Assembly (NCBI RefSeq): GCF_004362715.1 | Contig: NZ_SNYC01000004.1 | Location: 682,001 to 746,000 of the forward strand | Length of the DNA stretch: 64,000 nucleotides | Origin: Pedobacter metabolipauper | Lineage (GTDB): Bacteria; Bacteroidota; Bacteroidia; Sphingobacteriales; Sphingobacteriaceae | Direction: 5' to 3' | In this document: positions 24,973 to 33,466 of the stretch, piece by piece | How the letters are laid out: the number at the start of each line of letters is the position of its first letter | Numbering within the stretch: position 1 is the first letter of the stretch | Notes under the pieces: generated by a model | What the model saw: only the letters and a program-made list of their open reading frames with translations | What the model was told of the DNA's origin: nothing | Database searches by the model: none | Position numbers and translations under genes: made by a program

Positions 24973-26499
24973 ATGTCCATTCGCTGGGGCTATTCGCCAA
25001 AGGTAGAAAAGTATATCCCTCTGGGTAATTTTCCGGCAGACAGGTATTTGATCATTGCTCAGCAGGCCATTGAAAATCTCGGCTGGAAGCTGAGCCATCT
25101 GTCAGCCTCAGGAATTATTGCATATACCAAGATCTCACTGGAGTCATATAGTGAAGAGATCTCCATTCGCATTACCTCTAATTTCGCAGTCTTTAAAAGT
25201 GAATGCATCGGTGTACAGCTTTTATTTACCGATTATGGAAAGAACGATAAGAACCTGCAAAAGTTTTTTGATGAGTTTGAATACGTTGAATTTCATTTAA
25301 AGGATATCTGGCAGGAACGAATAGAAAGTTTTCAGGAACACATTGCCAGCCATGACGATAGTTATTTTGAACTGGCTCCATTAAGGGCCAAGGATAGGAT
25401 TAAAAATGCCTTTTACCTGTTTTATCCGCAAAAAGGCTACCTCATTACACCAATACTTGTTAATCTGAATATCTTGTATGGGTTTGTGCTGATCGGATAC
25501 CTTGCAGGAGCAGTACAGGCAAAAGGCGGGGATGCAGATGCAGGAGAGATATTAACAAAGGTATACCTGGCATTAGGAGCGAACTCAAGAATGCTTGCGC
25601 TTTCTGGAGAAATTTGGCGGTTGATCACGTACCAGTTTATCCACTTATCTTTTTCCCACTTATTTTTTAATATGTATGCCCTGATCTATATCGGCCTGAT
25701 GGTTGAAAATAAACTGGGATCCTTAAAAACACTTGGCCTATACCTGCTGAGCGGAATATGCGGAGGCCTGCTTAGCATATGCTTTCACGAAGTGGGATTA
25801 ATGGCAGGTGCTTCCGGATCAATTATGGGGATGTTTGGTGCTTTCCTGGCATTACTGATCAGCAATGCATTTGAAAAAAATGCAAATAAAGCACTATTGA
25901 TCAGTACCGTGATTTTAACTGCCTATATGCTCATCAATGGTGCGATGAGCAAGCGGGTAGACAATGCGGCTCACCTGGGTGGTCTGCTCTCCGGATTTCT
26001 GATCGGTTACCTGCTGTTTAATACAACGATAGCAAATAAAGCGTTCTCTGATCTTAAAAGATCCTTCACGGCAGGGATAATTGTCCTGATCTTTGGTCTT
26101 GCTGTTTTTACCTTTTCAAACCGGTACCAGATTGAAGAATATGCGAAATTGAAATATGAGTTCAATAAAAATGATCTGGAGTTTGGTAACATCTATTACA
26201 TTCAAAGGAATCTGCCATTGGATGAAAAGTTATCCAGGATCAAAAAATACGGACTGGACGTTTGGCAAAGAAATTTAACGGTTACAGCTAATATGAGTAA
26301 GATGGTACTTACAGAAAGAGATCAGATAGACTGTAAATACAGAACTAGAATCGCCCAGAAAGCCTACCATGTTTCGTTAATGCTGTATCAGGATTACAAA
26401 AGTGGAAATCCTCAAAACCAGGTCATGATCGCTAAGAAGATGAATGAAGTCAACAAAATGAAAATGGAATTGGCAGAGATTTTAAGAAAGATGGATTAG
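24973..26499 (+). CDS. Rhomboid family intramembrane serine protease
   Basis: A 508-residue membrane protein. Residues 1-150 are a soluble N-terminal domain, followed by a rhomboid core of about six helices from residue 155. The catalytic Ser281 lies in MAGASGSIMG and His334 in NAAHLGGLLSG; the region with LSFSHLFFNMYAL supplies the HxxxN motif. The C-terminal 130 residues form an additional soluble, charged helical domain. The substrate is unknown. It converges 1 base short of the leftward glycosyltransferase with no terminator between. It follows the methyltransferase by one base. Confidence 0.93.
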   Translation: MSIRWGYSPKVEKYIPLGNFPADRYLIIAQQAIENLGWKLSHLSASGIIAYTKISLESYSEEISIRITSNFAVFKSECIGVQLLFTDYGKNDKNLQKFFDEFEYVEFHLKDIWQERIESFQEHIASHDDSYFELAPLRAKDRIKNAFYLFYPQKGYLITPILVNLNILYGFVLIGYLAGAVQAKGGDADAGEILTKVYLALGANSRMLALSGEIWRLITYQFIHLSFSHLFFNMYALIYIGLMVENKLGSLKTLGLYLLSGICGGLLSICFHEVGLMAGASGSIMGMFGAFLALLISNAFEKNANKALLISTVILTAYMLINGAMSKRVDNAAHLGGLLSGFLIGYLLFNTTIANKAFSDLKRSFTAGIIVLIFGLAVFTFSNRYQIEEYAKLKYEFNKNDLEFGNIYYIQRNLPLDEKLSRIKKYGLDVWQRNLTVTANMSKMVLTERDQIDCKYRTRIAQKAYHVSLMLYQDYKSGNPQNQVMIAKKMNEVNKMKMELAEILRKMD

Positions 26500-26500
26500 G

Positions 26501-27400
26501 CTATTTTAAGCGCTCAGTAACATATCGTTTAATGCGTTGCCATAAACTACCCTTCCGGTTTGCTAAAAAGCCCTTAATGGCACGATATGCAGCTTGATCT
26601 TCAATAATCTCAGTCGGATATTGGCTGATTGGTTTTGGATTGATGATCACATTATAAATGTCATTGATCCCGGAGTGGATCCCGGTGCCATCATGCCCAA
26701 TGTTATTAACCAGTGATTGCGAAGGGTTAAGCGTTAAGCCTCCTTTTAAAAAGATGGAAGCATACCAGCGAATGGCCCATGAATTATTTCTTCCACTTTT
26801 AAAATCCTGCATCTGCTTCCAGAAGTTCATAGTATGCTCTATAGAGAATGCACTTTTTTTGGCAGGATCAAACTGACTCATTAAGGTGTCAATATTTGGT
26901 TCAAAATGTTGCCAGGCCCTTTCCCAGGTTGCCCATCCCCAGCTGGTGGCTGCCCTGTAAAAGAATGTTTCAGGCAATTCAGTACCCTTTAAATTATACA
27001 TGTAAGCCCCAATATGCATCACCTGATCTTCGGCAGCATATTTCTTTAAAGCTTCGTTAAAGTACATTAAGGTATATGGAGAGCTGATCAGGTCGTCTTC
27101 AAAAACAATCACTTGCTTATACATTTCTACCAGCTTGCTAACCCCTGCAATAACAGATTCTGCAAGACCCATATTCACATCACGTTCTATAATCTCAACA
27201 GATTTAAAGCCCTCAACATTTTTAATGATTTCCCGTACTTCTAATACACCATCTTCATCAGATTTGCCTTTCGCACCATCAGAAAAGATGAATAAGCGGC
27301 TTTCAGCCGCCAGCTCATTCTGCTGTAAGAATTTAAGTGTTCTCGCGGTATGCTGCGGACGGTTATAAACAAATAATGCGATAGGGGCAAAGGTTTGCAT
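26501..27400 (-). CDS. GT-A glycosyltransferase family 2-like protein
   Basis: A 299-residue glycosyltransferase-like protein. The N-terminal ALFVYNRPQHTARTLKFL resembles GNT-I/GT2 groups, and VIVFEDDLISSP near residue 97 supplies the acidic metal-binding site. A Trp-rich segment, AATSWGWATWERAW, is common in these proteins. The donor is unknown. It is 2 bases from the next methyltransferase in the leftward polysaccharide operon. Confidence 0.85.
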   Translation of the reverse strand: MQTFAPIALFVYNRPQHTARTLKFLQQNELAAESRLFIFSDGAKGKSDEDGVLEVREIIKNVEGFKSVEIIERDVNMGLAESVIAGVSKLVEMYKQVIVFEDDLISSPYTLMYFNEALKKYAAEDQVMHIGAYMYNLKGTELPETFFYRAATSWGWATWERAWQHFEPNIDTLMSQFDPAKKSAFSIEHTMNFWKQMQDFKSGRNNSWAIRWYASIFLKGGLTLNPSQSLVNNIGHDGTGIHSGINDIYNVIINPKPISQYPTEIIEDQAAYRAIKGFLANRKGSLWQRIKRYVTERLK

Positions 27401-27402
27401 GC

Positions 27403-28170
27403 TTAAAATATTTGCAGTGTTTGTGTCGACTTTTCAGTTAGAACGGTATAGGCATTGCCAAATTGTTCCGTTTTATTTTTACCCAACAGAAAACCCAGCC
27501 ATTTTTTGATACCAAATTCAAGCTCAATCTTTATCGTTTTAACAAACGTTTTTGGTTTTTTCAGCACATTAAACTCACAAAACTTTACCGTATCAACAGG
27601 TGTAAGTGAAGTCTTCTCTGCCATGATAGCCAAACCTTCACTTTGCAGCAGGAAACGGATCAGGGTAGGCGTATACATATTGATATGTCCGTAATCCAGA
27701 AAATGCTTCATTCTGCGGTCTACACCAAACCGGTAATCCAGCGGAACTTCAACGGCAATATAACGTGCAACACGTTTCAATTCCCTAATCAATAACCGCT
27801 CATGCTCCACATGCTCCAGTACATGCGCCAAAATAACAACATCAAAGGTATTGTCAGCATAAGGAATGGTATACCCGTCAAAACTCTTTACTTCTTTAAG
27901 CCTGGATAGATTTCTGTTCTGGATTAATGAAATACCACTGTCTGCAATTTCAAGCGCATAGAGTTCCTCTCCAAAGTTCCATTCATTAAGATAATGTAAA
28001 ATACTTCCATCTCCGGCACCAACTTCAAGCACCTTAGAAGGCTTAATGTCCCGGCAAACCTCAACCAGGTTTCGTGCTTTAGATCTTGCACCCATCATTC
28101 TCCATTCGGTATCGCTACCGGTATAGAAGTCATTATAGGCCTCAATGATGTTATTTGTTCCAACTGCCAT
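27403..28170 (-). CDS. Class I SAM-dependent methyltransferase
   Basis: A 255-residue methyltransferase with motif I VLEVGAGDGSILHYL near residue 45 and the post-I acidic strand YALEIADSG. FDVVILAHVLEHVEHERLL near residue 111 is the typical methyltransferase-11 sequence. It lies between a glycosyltransferase and another methyltransferase-like protein in the leftward operon, and probably decorates a glycan or its lipid carrier. The acceptor is unknown. Confidence 0.88.
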   Translation of the reverse strand: MAVGTNNIIEAYNDFYTGSDTEWRMMGARSKARNLVEVCRDIKPSKVLEVGAGDGSILHYLNEWNFGEELYALEIADSGISLIQNRNLSRLKEVKSFDGYTIPYADNTFDVVILAHVLEHVEHERLLIRELKRVARYIAVEVPLDYRFGVDRRMKHFLDYGHINMYTPTLIRFLLQSEGLAIMAEKTSLTPVDTVKFCEFNVLKKPKTFVKTIKIELEFGIKKWLGFLLGKNKTEQFGNAYTVLTEKSTQTLQIF

Positions 28171-28200
28171 TTTGTGTGGTTAACGATTAAGCGTAAGCGG

Positions 28201-28845
28201 TTAAATACCTAAACAATTATTGGATTTATAAAATACAGTAGTACATTTTGAAACAATAACACCAGGCGCCATTCCGGAAAAAGGAAGGTTTTTGAATCCA
28301 TTGGCTTTCATAAAACGATGCGCTTCTAAATACTCGGATCTTTCAGAATCATCAAGAACCAGGATGCCGTCGTCAGTTAAAGACCCAACAGCCTGTTTAC
28401 AGCAGTTAACCCGGTCACGACCGTCTACAATAACGAGGTGAAACTTTTTACCAGTGGCAACAGCACTCCTGCAATAATCGCCGTCAGGAACAAGGTCGCA
28501 CTGGATCATTTTCACATTAGCCATATTAATCTTTGCGCTTCTTTCATACCAATCCTTGTCGTGTTCTACAGAATATACAGAACCCGCAAGCTGTGCATAA
28601 AATATAGTAGAGTTGCCAGAGCCAAATTCAAATATATCGTGCTGTTTATGAATGCGTCCTTTTACAAGATCAATAAAGGAATAAGTAACCCAGGGTATGG
28701 CATTGCCATTTTCATCAATAGCAGATTTGGTTTTATACGCGCCAAACCAGCCTTTTTCTGCCAGGTATCCTTTAAAGCCAAGAGATAAAAGTACTTTTAG
28801 TTTGCCTGGGTCAAGCAATGTGAGGGGTGATAATTTATTCTTCAA
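28201..28845 (-). CDS. SAM-dependent methyltransferase-like protein (FkbM/O-methyltransferase-like)
   Basis: A 214-residue protein with a Rossmann-type SAM motif (IFEFGSGNSTIFYAQLAGSVYS is condensed here as EFGSGNSTIFY) near residue 73. DLVPDG and FHLVIVDGRDRV follow, and GILVLDDSERSEY near residue 160 resembles the region where a metal-dependent or FkbM-type enzyme ends its sheet. It lies 6 bases downstream of the 28851 gene, in the polysaccharide operon. Substrate unknown. Confidence 0.75.
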   Translation of the reverse strand: MKNKLSPLTLLDPGKLKVLLSLGFKGYLAEKGWFGAYKTKSAIDENGNAIPWVTYSFIDLVKGRIHKQHDIFEFGSGNSTIFYAQLAGSVYSVEHDKDWYERSAKINMANVKMIQCDLVPDGDYCRSAVATGKKFHLVIVDGRDRVNCCKQAVGSLTDDGILVLDDSERSEYLEAHRFMKANGFKNLPFSGMAPGVIVSKCTTVFYKSNNCLGI

Positions 28846-28850
28846 TTTAT

Positions 28851-29477
28851 TTAATCTTTTATGCCGTCAACAATGAGAGAAGAATAGCCCAGCGGTTCAT
28901 TAAAACGCTTGTCGTATCGTTTAGACCGGATAACATGTCCGTCTTCGCTGTTCCATTCGTTAAAATGAAAAGAACCCTGTTCATCGTAATATTCTAAAAG
29001 GTTAACCTTAAAGCCAGCCTCTTCAAAAACTTTACCAAGTTTCTTATAATCGTATAATAATTTATGATCATGTGCGCCTTCTCCAAAACCACCTGGTTTT
29101 ACCATCTCGATGTAATCCGGGTTTGGATGAAAGCCATCAGGAACAGCAATCCTTACGGTGCCACCTTTTTCCATAAACCTGCTGCAGTTTTTTAATGCAA
29201 TTAAAGCATCAGCATACGTAATGTGTTCAAAAACATGTTCAGCTAGAAACCGGCTCACTTTTTTATCGCCCAACAGATTCTCAAAAGAACTGATCTCCAG
29301 TAAATTTAAACTTTCAATGTTAGTAGGCAGCCAGTTGGCATAAGCAGTTTTTTCTGAACCTATAATAATCTGTATCTTACCGGTACTGTTCTTGATCCTG
29401 GATTTTAACCGGATGGTATCCAGTATATTTTTAGGCTTAAATACAATTGATCTAACTACCTGTCTTAAGGATTTCAT
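28851..29477 (-). CDS. Predicted SAM-dependent methyltransferase
   Basis: A 208-residue protein of the group annotated as predicted SAM-dependent methyltransferase (COG4627-like). It has a short N-terminal region, then KIQIIIGSEKTAYANWLPTN near residue 34 and FLAEHVFEHITYADALIAL near residue 78, ending in YSSLIVDGIKD. The classical glycine-rich motif I is poorly kept (IIIGSEKT instead of GxGxG), which is usual in this group. First methyltransferase after the flippase in the leftward operon; acceptor unknown. Confidence 0.78.
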   Translation of the reverse strand: MKSLRQVVRSIVFKPKNILDTIRLKSRIKNSTGKIQIIIGSEKTAYANWLPTNIESLNLLEISSFENLLGDKKVSRFLAEHVFEHITYADALIALKNCSRFMEKGGTVRIAVPDGFHPNPDYIEMVKPGGFGEGAHDHKLLYDYKKLGKVFEEAGFKVNLLEYYDEQGSFHFNEWNSEDGHVIRSKRYDKRFNEPLGYSSLIVDGIKD

Positions 29478-29603
29478 CTATGTTTAATGGTTTTAGCGGT
29501 ATGATGAACGCTGCAAATCTATATGTATGCATCAATTCAGCATCAAAGTTAAAAGGTTAAACGAAAAAAGCTAATATATAGCTGTAAATATTGAAAGTTG
29601 TGG

Positions 29604-30944
29604 TTACTCCTGCAGACTGTTCCGGGCAGAGATTTTTTGGAAAAGCGTAATTAGAAATAAGGATCTCAACATCATGATACCCTGCTGCCTGGTTTGAGGA
29701 ATAAGTAAGATCCAGAAGGTAGAAACAAAATAGGCAATCAGGGTGGCATAGGCTGCACCGGCTATTCCATATTTAGGAATCCAGAAAATGTTCAGCACAA
29801 TGTTAACCACTGCACCCATGGCCGTACGCATCATAGAAAGCTTGATATAGCCTTCTGCAATAAGAAACTGGCCGCTGGCACTGCCTAAGAATACAAAAAT
29901 ACCAGCCCATATATGTATGGAAAGAACAGGAGCGCCGCTAAGAAATTTAGGCAGAAAAATACGATAGATCAGCGAAGCGGCAAAAGTCATAAATATAGCG
30001 AGACTCAGACTAATCCACACCATCAGGTCATACATATTCTGCATCCGGCGCTGGTAGCGGACCAGGTCATCCCTTCGGGCATTCATAATTGCCGGAAAAA
30101 CAGAAGTCACAATCGCTACCGGAATAAAATACCAGGACTCAGCGAGACTTACCACCGTACCATATATTCCCAGTTCTGCCTTTCCCAGGTAATACTCAAC
30201 CATCAGCTTGTCAATACTCATATATATGGAAACCAAAACCGCAGAGAATGCAAGCGGCCATGAATTTCTTAAAAGAAACTTCGCAATTGTGCCTTCAAAT
30301 TTCCAGTTCAGAATAGAACCGCCGTTACGTTGATAAATGTATAAATAGCCAGCGGCAAGCAATAAAACATCAAATAGAAGCGCAAATACAAACCAGGTTA
30401 AACCTGCACCCAAAATGATCAGCAGCAATTTCGTAGCAGCAGAAATTAGGTTTCCCGCAATTTGCACTGTCATGATATACTTTCCCTGTGTTCTCGACTG
30501 AAAATAACTGTCAATGATATTAAAAGCTTGTAAAATTCCAGTAAAACTCAGAATCAGGATATAAGAAAATGGAGTTTCAAGCGGCTTAACGCTGCTGTAA
30601 ACTAAATAGGCAAAGTAAATTAAAGGAATAATAGTCAATCCGCCAGTAACTTTCAAAACGAAAGCTGTACCCATTAGCTCGTTCTTCTTTTCAGGAAAAC
30701 GAAGTAGCTCACGCGTTACAAAACCATCAACACCAAGAGCTGCTGCGGCAACAAAAAAAGTAACAAAGGACGTGGGGTAAGTCAGGATACCCAGTTGGGA
30801 AGCACCAAGGTAATTCGCAAGTGCAAAGCCAACTAATATTTTAATACCCAGACTACCCACCCTCGCAATCATTAGCCAGCCGGTATTTTTTACATATTTT
30901 TCAAGAGCATCCTGGTCAAAACCCTGGATCTTTGGGATCTTCAT
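29604..30944 (-). CDS. Wzx-like oligosaccharide flippase
   Basis: A 446-residue polytopic protein with about 12-14 membrane helices and the MOP-superfamily start NTGWLMIARVGSLGIKIL. It fits Wzx/RfbX flippases that move an undecaprenyl-linked repeat unit to the periplasmic face. Helix content and the loop YLGASQLGILTYPTSF are characteristic. Together with the downstream methyltransferases and glycosyltransferases, it indicates a Wzx-type surface polysaccharide locus. A Wzy polymerase is not seen in the window. It is followed leftward after 126 bases by the methyltransferase genes. Confidence 0.9.
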   Translation of the reverse strand: MKIPKIQGFDQDALEKYVKNTGWLMIARVGSLGIKILVGFALANYLGASQLGILTYPTSFVTFFVAAAALGVDGFVTRELLRFPEKKNELMGTAFVLKVTGGLTIIPLIYFAYLVYSSVKPLETPFSYILILSFTGILQAFNIIDSYFQSRTQGKYIMTVQIAGNLISAATKLLLIILGAGLTWFVFALLFDVLLLAAGYLYIYQRNGGSILNWKFEGTIAKFLLRNSWPLAFSAVLVSIYMSIDKLMVEYYLGKAELGIYGTVVSLAESWYFIPVAIVTSVFPAIMNARRDDLVRYQRRMQNMYDLMVWISLSLAIFMTFAASLIYRIFLPKFLSGAPVLSIHIWAGIFVFLGSASGQFLIAEGYIKLSMMRTAMGAVVNIVLNIFWIPKYGIAGAAYATLIAYFVSTFWILLIPQTRQQGIMMLRSLFLITLFQKISARNSLQE

Positions 30945-30958
30945 CTATAAAATACCGG

Positions 30959-31369
30959 TTAGGTTAATGGTGCGCCCACCGCAATTTTGCAGCTATGTCC
31001 GGGTTCTCCATGTGCAGGATTGAGCTTTACGCCAGGTGCTGCAGATGCAGGTTGTGCCTGTACCGGGCTAGCCGTTACAGCAGGAACAGGAGCTGATGTT
31101 TGTACTGGTGTGCCTTGAACAGAAGCCAGCGGAGCACCCACCGCAATGGTGCAGTCATGATATGGTTGTCCATGTGCAGGATTGTTTACAGGTTTCTCTC
31201 CATCCGCAGCTGCATTCTGAACCGGGGCAGCAGTATTTTGAACCGGCATAGAAGATGCAGAAGGTACACCGTTAGGTGTCGGTATAATAACCATTTCGTT
31301 TTTAGCAGTGCCGGACTGGCAAGCGGTAAAAACCGAAGCAAAAAGGCAGATGTAAAGGAACTTTCTCAT
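30959..31369 (-). CDS. Lipoprotein with two copies of an NPAHGxPxHxCxIAVGAPL motif
   Basis: A 136-residue protein whose lipoprotein signal (FLYICLFASVFTACQSG) ends in a Cys that should be acylated. The mature part is Pro/Ala/Val-rich linker plus two 19-residue motifs, NPAHGQPYHDCTIAVGAPL near residue 63 and NPAHGEPGHSCKIAVGAPL near the C-terminus. Each has two His and one Cys in the same spacing. I recall similar short motifs at the ends of Bacteroidota proteins, but know no function. The frame also opens at 31411; the ATG at 31369 gives the lipobox. It is 15 bases upstream of the flippase. Confidence 0.75.
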   Translation of the reverse strand: MRKFLYICLFASVFTACQSGTAKNEMVIIPTPNGVPSASSMPVQNTAAPVQNAAADGEKPVNNPAHGQPYHDCTIAVGAPLASVQGTPVQTSAPVPAVTASPVQAQPASAAPGVKLNPAHGEPGHSCKIAVGAPLT

Positions 31370-31444
31370 ATAGATTGTCTGATTAAACCGTATAAGGGAT
31401 AAATAACGCAATAGTTGACGAAATTATAAACACAAAGATGTAAA

Positions 31445-31960
31445 TTATTTGAGGCTTTCTTTAATCCGGTCCAATTGTTTAACATGATGTTCCAAATGGA
31501 TCCTCATAAACCGGAGCCATTGTGCTGCATTTAAATACCCCATTGTTGGATGCCGGGTTTTCACTCCCTGGTCTGCATGCCTGATATTGGGATATTCTTC
31601 AGTTAGCAAAAAAAGAAAATGATCTGCCAGTTCCATCGCTTCAGTCTTATTGATCTTTTTTAACCGCTCGGCCAGGTTATTAGGAGCCTCATATTTTTTC
31701 CCCGGTGGTAAGCTTCCCAAAAAAAGGATCAGCTTTACAATAAATGCGGTATCTTTCCTCTTGCCATTGCCGTTTGTGCAAACTTTAATTTCATCTAAGG
31801 TCAGCACACTCGCATCTAAAATATGAAAATACACCTCACTAAAACTCCATCCTCCAGTTGGAGGGCTAAGTTCAAAAACGGCATCATTGATGGTGTTTAA
31901 CCTTTCCTTATAGTCCGTTACTACCTCAACAATATGCTTAAAATCCCTGGCTATACCCAT
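31445..31960 (-). CDS. DinB-like four-helix protein
   Basis: A 171-residue protein of the DinB/YfiT-like four-helix superfamily. FSEVYFHILDAS (residue 40 region) and RFMRIHLEHHVKQLDRI near the C-terminus place His residues where metal ligands are expected. It probably depends on a thiol or metal, as in mycothiol-type transferases, but no role is known here. It is 10 bases downstream of the YjjG-like phosphatase. Confidence 0.72.
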   Translation of the reverse strand: MGIARDFKHIVEVVTDYKERLNTINDAVFELSPPTGGWSFSEVYFHILDASVLTLDEIKVCTNGNGKRKDTAFIVKLILFLGSLPPGKKYEAPNNLAERLKKINKTEAMELADHFLFLLTEEYPNIRHADQGVKTRHPTMGYLNAAQWLRFMRIHLEHHVKQLDRIKESLK

Positions 31961-31969
31961 CTTGCCAGT

Positions 31970-32659
31970 TTAAAAATGGAGTAGTAGTTCTTCCAGACTG
32001 CTGATCTGCCATTCTACATCTTCAGGTTTCTCCTTTGCCAGCGGATTAAAATAAATGGCTTTAATTCCAAATTGCTGGGCACCCCTGATATCCGCTTCAA
32101 TGCTATCGCCAATCATAATGCTCTCATGCTTCTGCGCAGCAGCTTTGTTTAAGGCATATTCAAAAATAGCTTTGTTCGGCTTGTTGACGCCAACATCTTC
32201 AGAAATAATGACGTTCGTAAAATAGGGGTTCAGGCCAGAGAGATCCATTTTGGTCAGTGTAGTTTCCTTAAAGCCGTTAGAAATGATATGCAGTGTATAT
32301 TTCTTTTGCAGGTAGGCCAGTACCTTTTCAGAACCTAAGAAAAGGTTGGTCTTCGTCGGACTAATTCGTACATAATCTTCTTCAAACTGATGCGGCACCT
32401 TTTCCGGATGTACACCCATCTGAATAAATGTTTTACTAAAGCGTTCAGACCTTAGCGTTTCCTTCGTGATGTTTCCAAGATGGTACTCTGCCCATAGTGC
32501 ATGGTTGTTCGCCGTGTAAATGTCGATAAACTCGGCAGCAGAGTTTAATCCAATCTTCTCAAGTTCGTAAAAATGGAACAGTTCATTCAGGGTCTCCTGC
32601 GCATTGCGGTCAAAATCCCAAATGGTATGGTCTAAATCAAAAAAAATATGTTTGATCAT
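31970..32659 (-). CDS. HAD phosphatase, YjjG-like noncanonical pyrimidine nucleotidase
   Basis: A 229-residue HAD-superfamily hydrolase. FFDLDHTIWDFD (residues 6-17) holds the nucleophile and acid Asp, ISNGFKETTL the second motif, and MIGDSIEADIRGAQQFG the fourth. The cap and length agree with YjjG/YfnB 5'-nucleotidases that clear abnormal pyrimidine nucleotides such as dUMP analogues. It is next to upp, which fits a pyrimidine salvage or clean-up role. Start at 32659 gives the typical N-terminus. Confidence 0.88.
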   Translation of the reverse strand: MIKHIFFDLDHTIWDFDRNAQETLNELFHFYELEKIGLNSAAEFIDIYTANNHALWAEYHLGNITKETLRSERFSKTFIQMGVHPEKVPHQFEEDYVRISPTKTNLFLGSEKVLAYLQKKYTLHIISNGFKETTLTKMDLSGLNPYFTNVIISEDVGVNKPNKAIFEYALNKAAAQKHESIMIGDSIEADIRGAQQFGIKAIYFNPLAKEKPEDVEWQISSLEELLLHF

Positions 32660-32683
32660 GTGTTTTATTTCAGGGTTGTACGC

Positions 32684-33328
32684 CTAGATTTTAAGGCCGT
32701 AGGCCAGATCTCCGGCATCCCCCAATCCCGGCACAATATACGCCTTACTGGTCATCTCTTCATCAATAGCACCCAGCCACAACTTCGCTTTAGGTAAATT
32801 TGCGCGAACATGCCGAACCCCTTCTGTACTGGCAATCACAGAAACAATATGTAATTCTTTGATTTTATACTTCCGTAAAAGTTCCTTGCAACAAAGCACC
32901 ATGCTGGCACCTGTTGCCAGCATCGGGTCGGCCATAATTACAACCTGATCGGTAAGATCGGGGCTGGCCGTATATTCAAGCTTGATATCAAAACGACCAC
33001 TCTTATGTGCCGTGCGGTAAGCTGCAATAAATGCACATTGTGCCTGGTCAAAAACAGTCAATAATCCCTGGTGCAAAGGTAATCCCGCACGTAAGATTGT
33101 TGCCAAAACCGGTTGCTGTGTCAGCTTTACCGTAGGGGCAATACCTAGTGGGGTTTGTGTTTCTGTAGTGGTATATTCAAGGGTTTTACTGATCTCATAA
33201 GCAAAAAATTCACCAATACGTTCCATGTTCCTGCGAAAACGCATCGCATCTTTTTGCAGCTGCTCATCGCGTAGCTCTGCAATAAAAACGTTGGCAAGTG
33301 AATTGGTTTTACTGAGGTCAAATATCAT
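32684..33328 (-). CDS. upp: Uracil phosphoribosyltransferase
   Basis: A 214-residue PRTase converting uracil and PRPP to UMP in the salvage pathway. ATILRAGLPLHQGLL near residue 76, VVIMADPMLATGASMVLC near residue 129 (the PRPP loop) and the C-terminal VPGLGDAGDLAYG (uracil-binding) are all present. It forms a leftward pair with the YjjG-like gene, 24 bases away. Confidence 0.95.
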   Translation of the reverse strand: MIFDLSKTNSLANVFIAELRDEQLQKDAMRFRRNMERIGEFFAYEISKTLEYTTTETQTPLGIAPTVKLTQQPVLATILRAGLPLHQGLLTVFDQAQCAFIAAYRTAHKSGRFDIKLEYTASPDLTDQVVIMADPMLATGASMVLCCKELLRKYKIKELHIVSVIASTEGVRHVRANLPKAKLWLGAIDEEMTSKAYIVPGLGDAGDLAYGLKI

Positions 33329-33466
33329 CTATCTAAGATAAGTTAAATATATAATGGTTTAAGATCAAAAACTATAGAATTGTTTTCGATAATTTAATTT
33401 TGCCGGAATGCAGCCCTCTTAGTCTGCCATTTTTATTCTGCATGGTTTTTGTGTAAATTTGAATAT

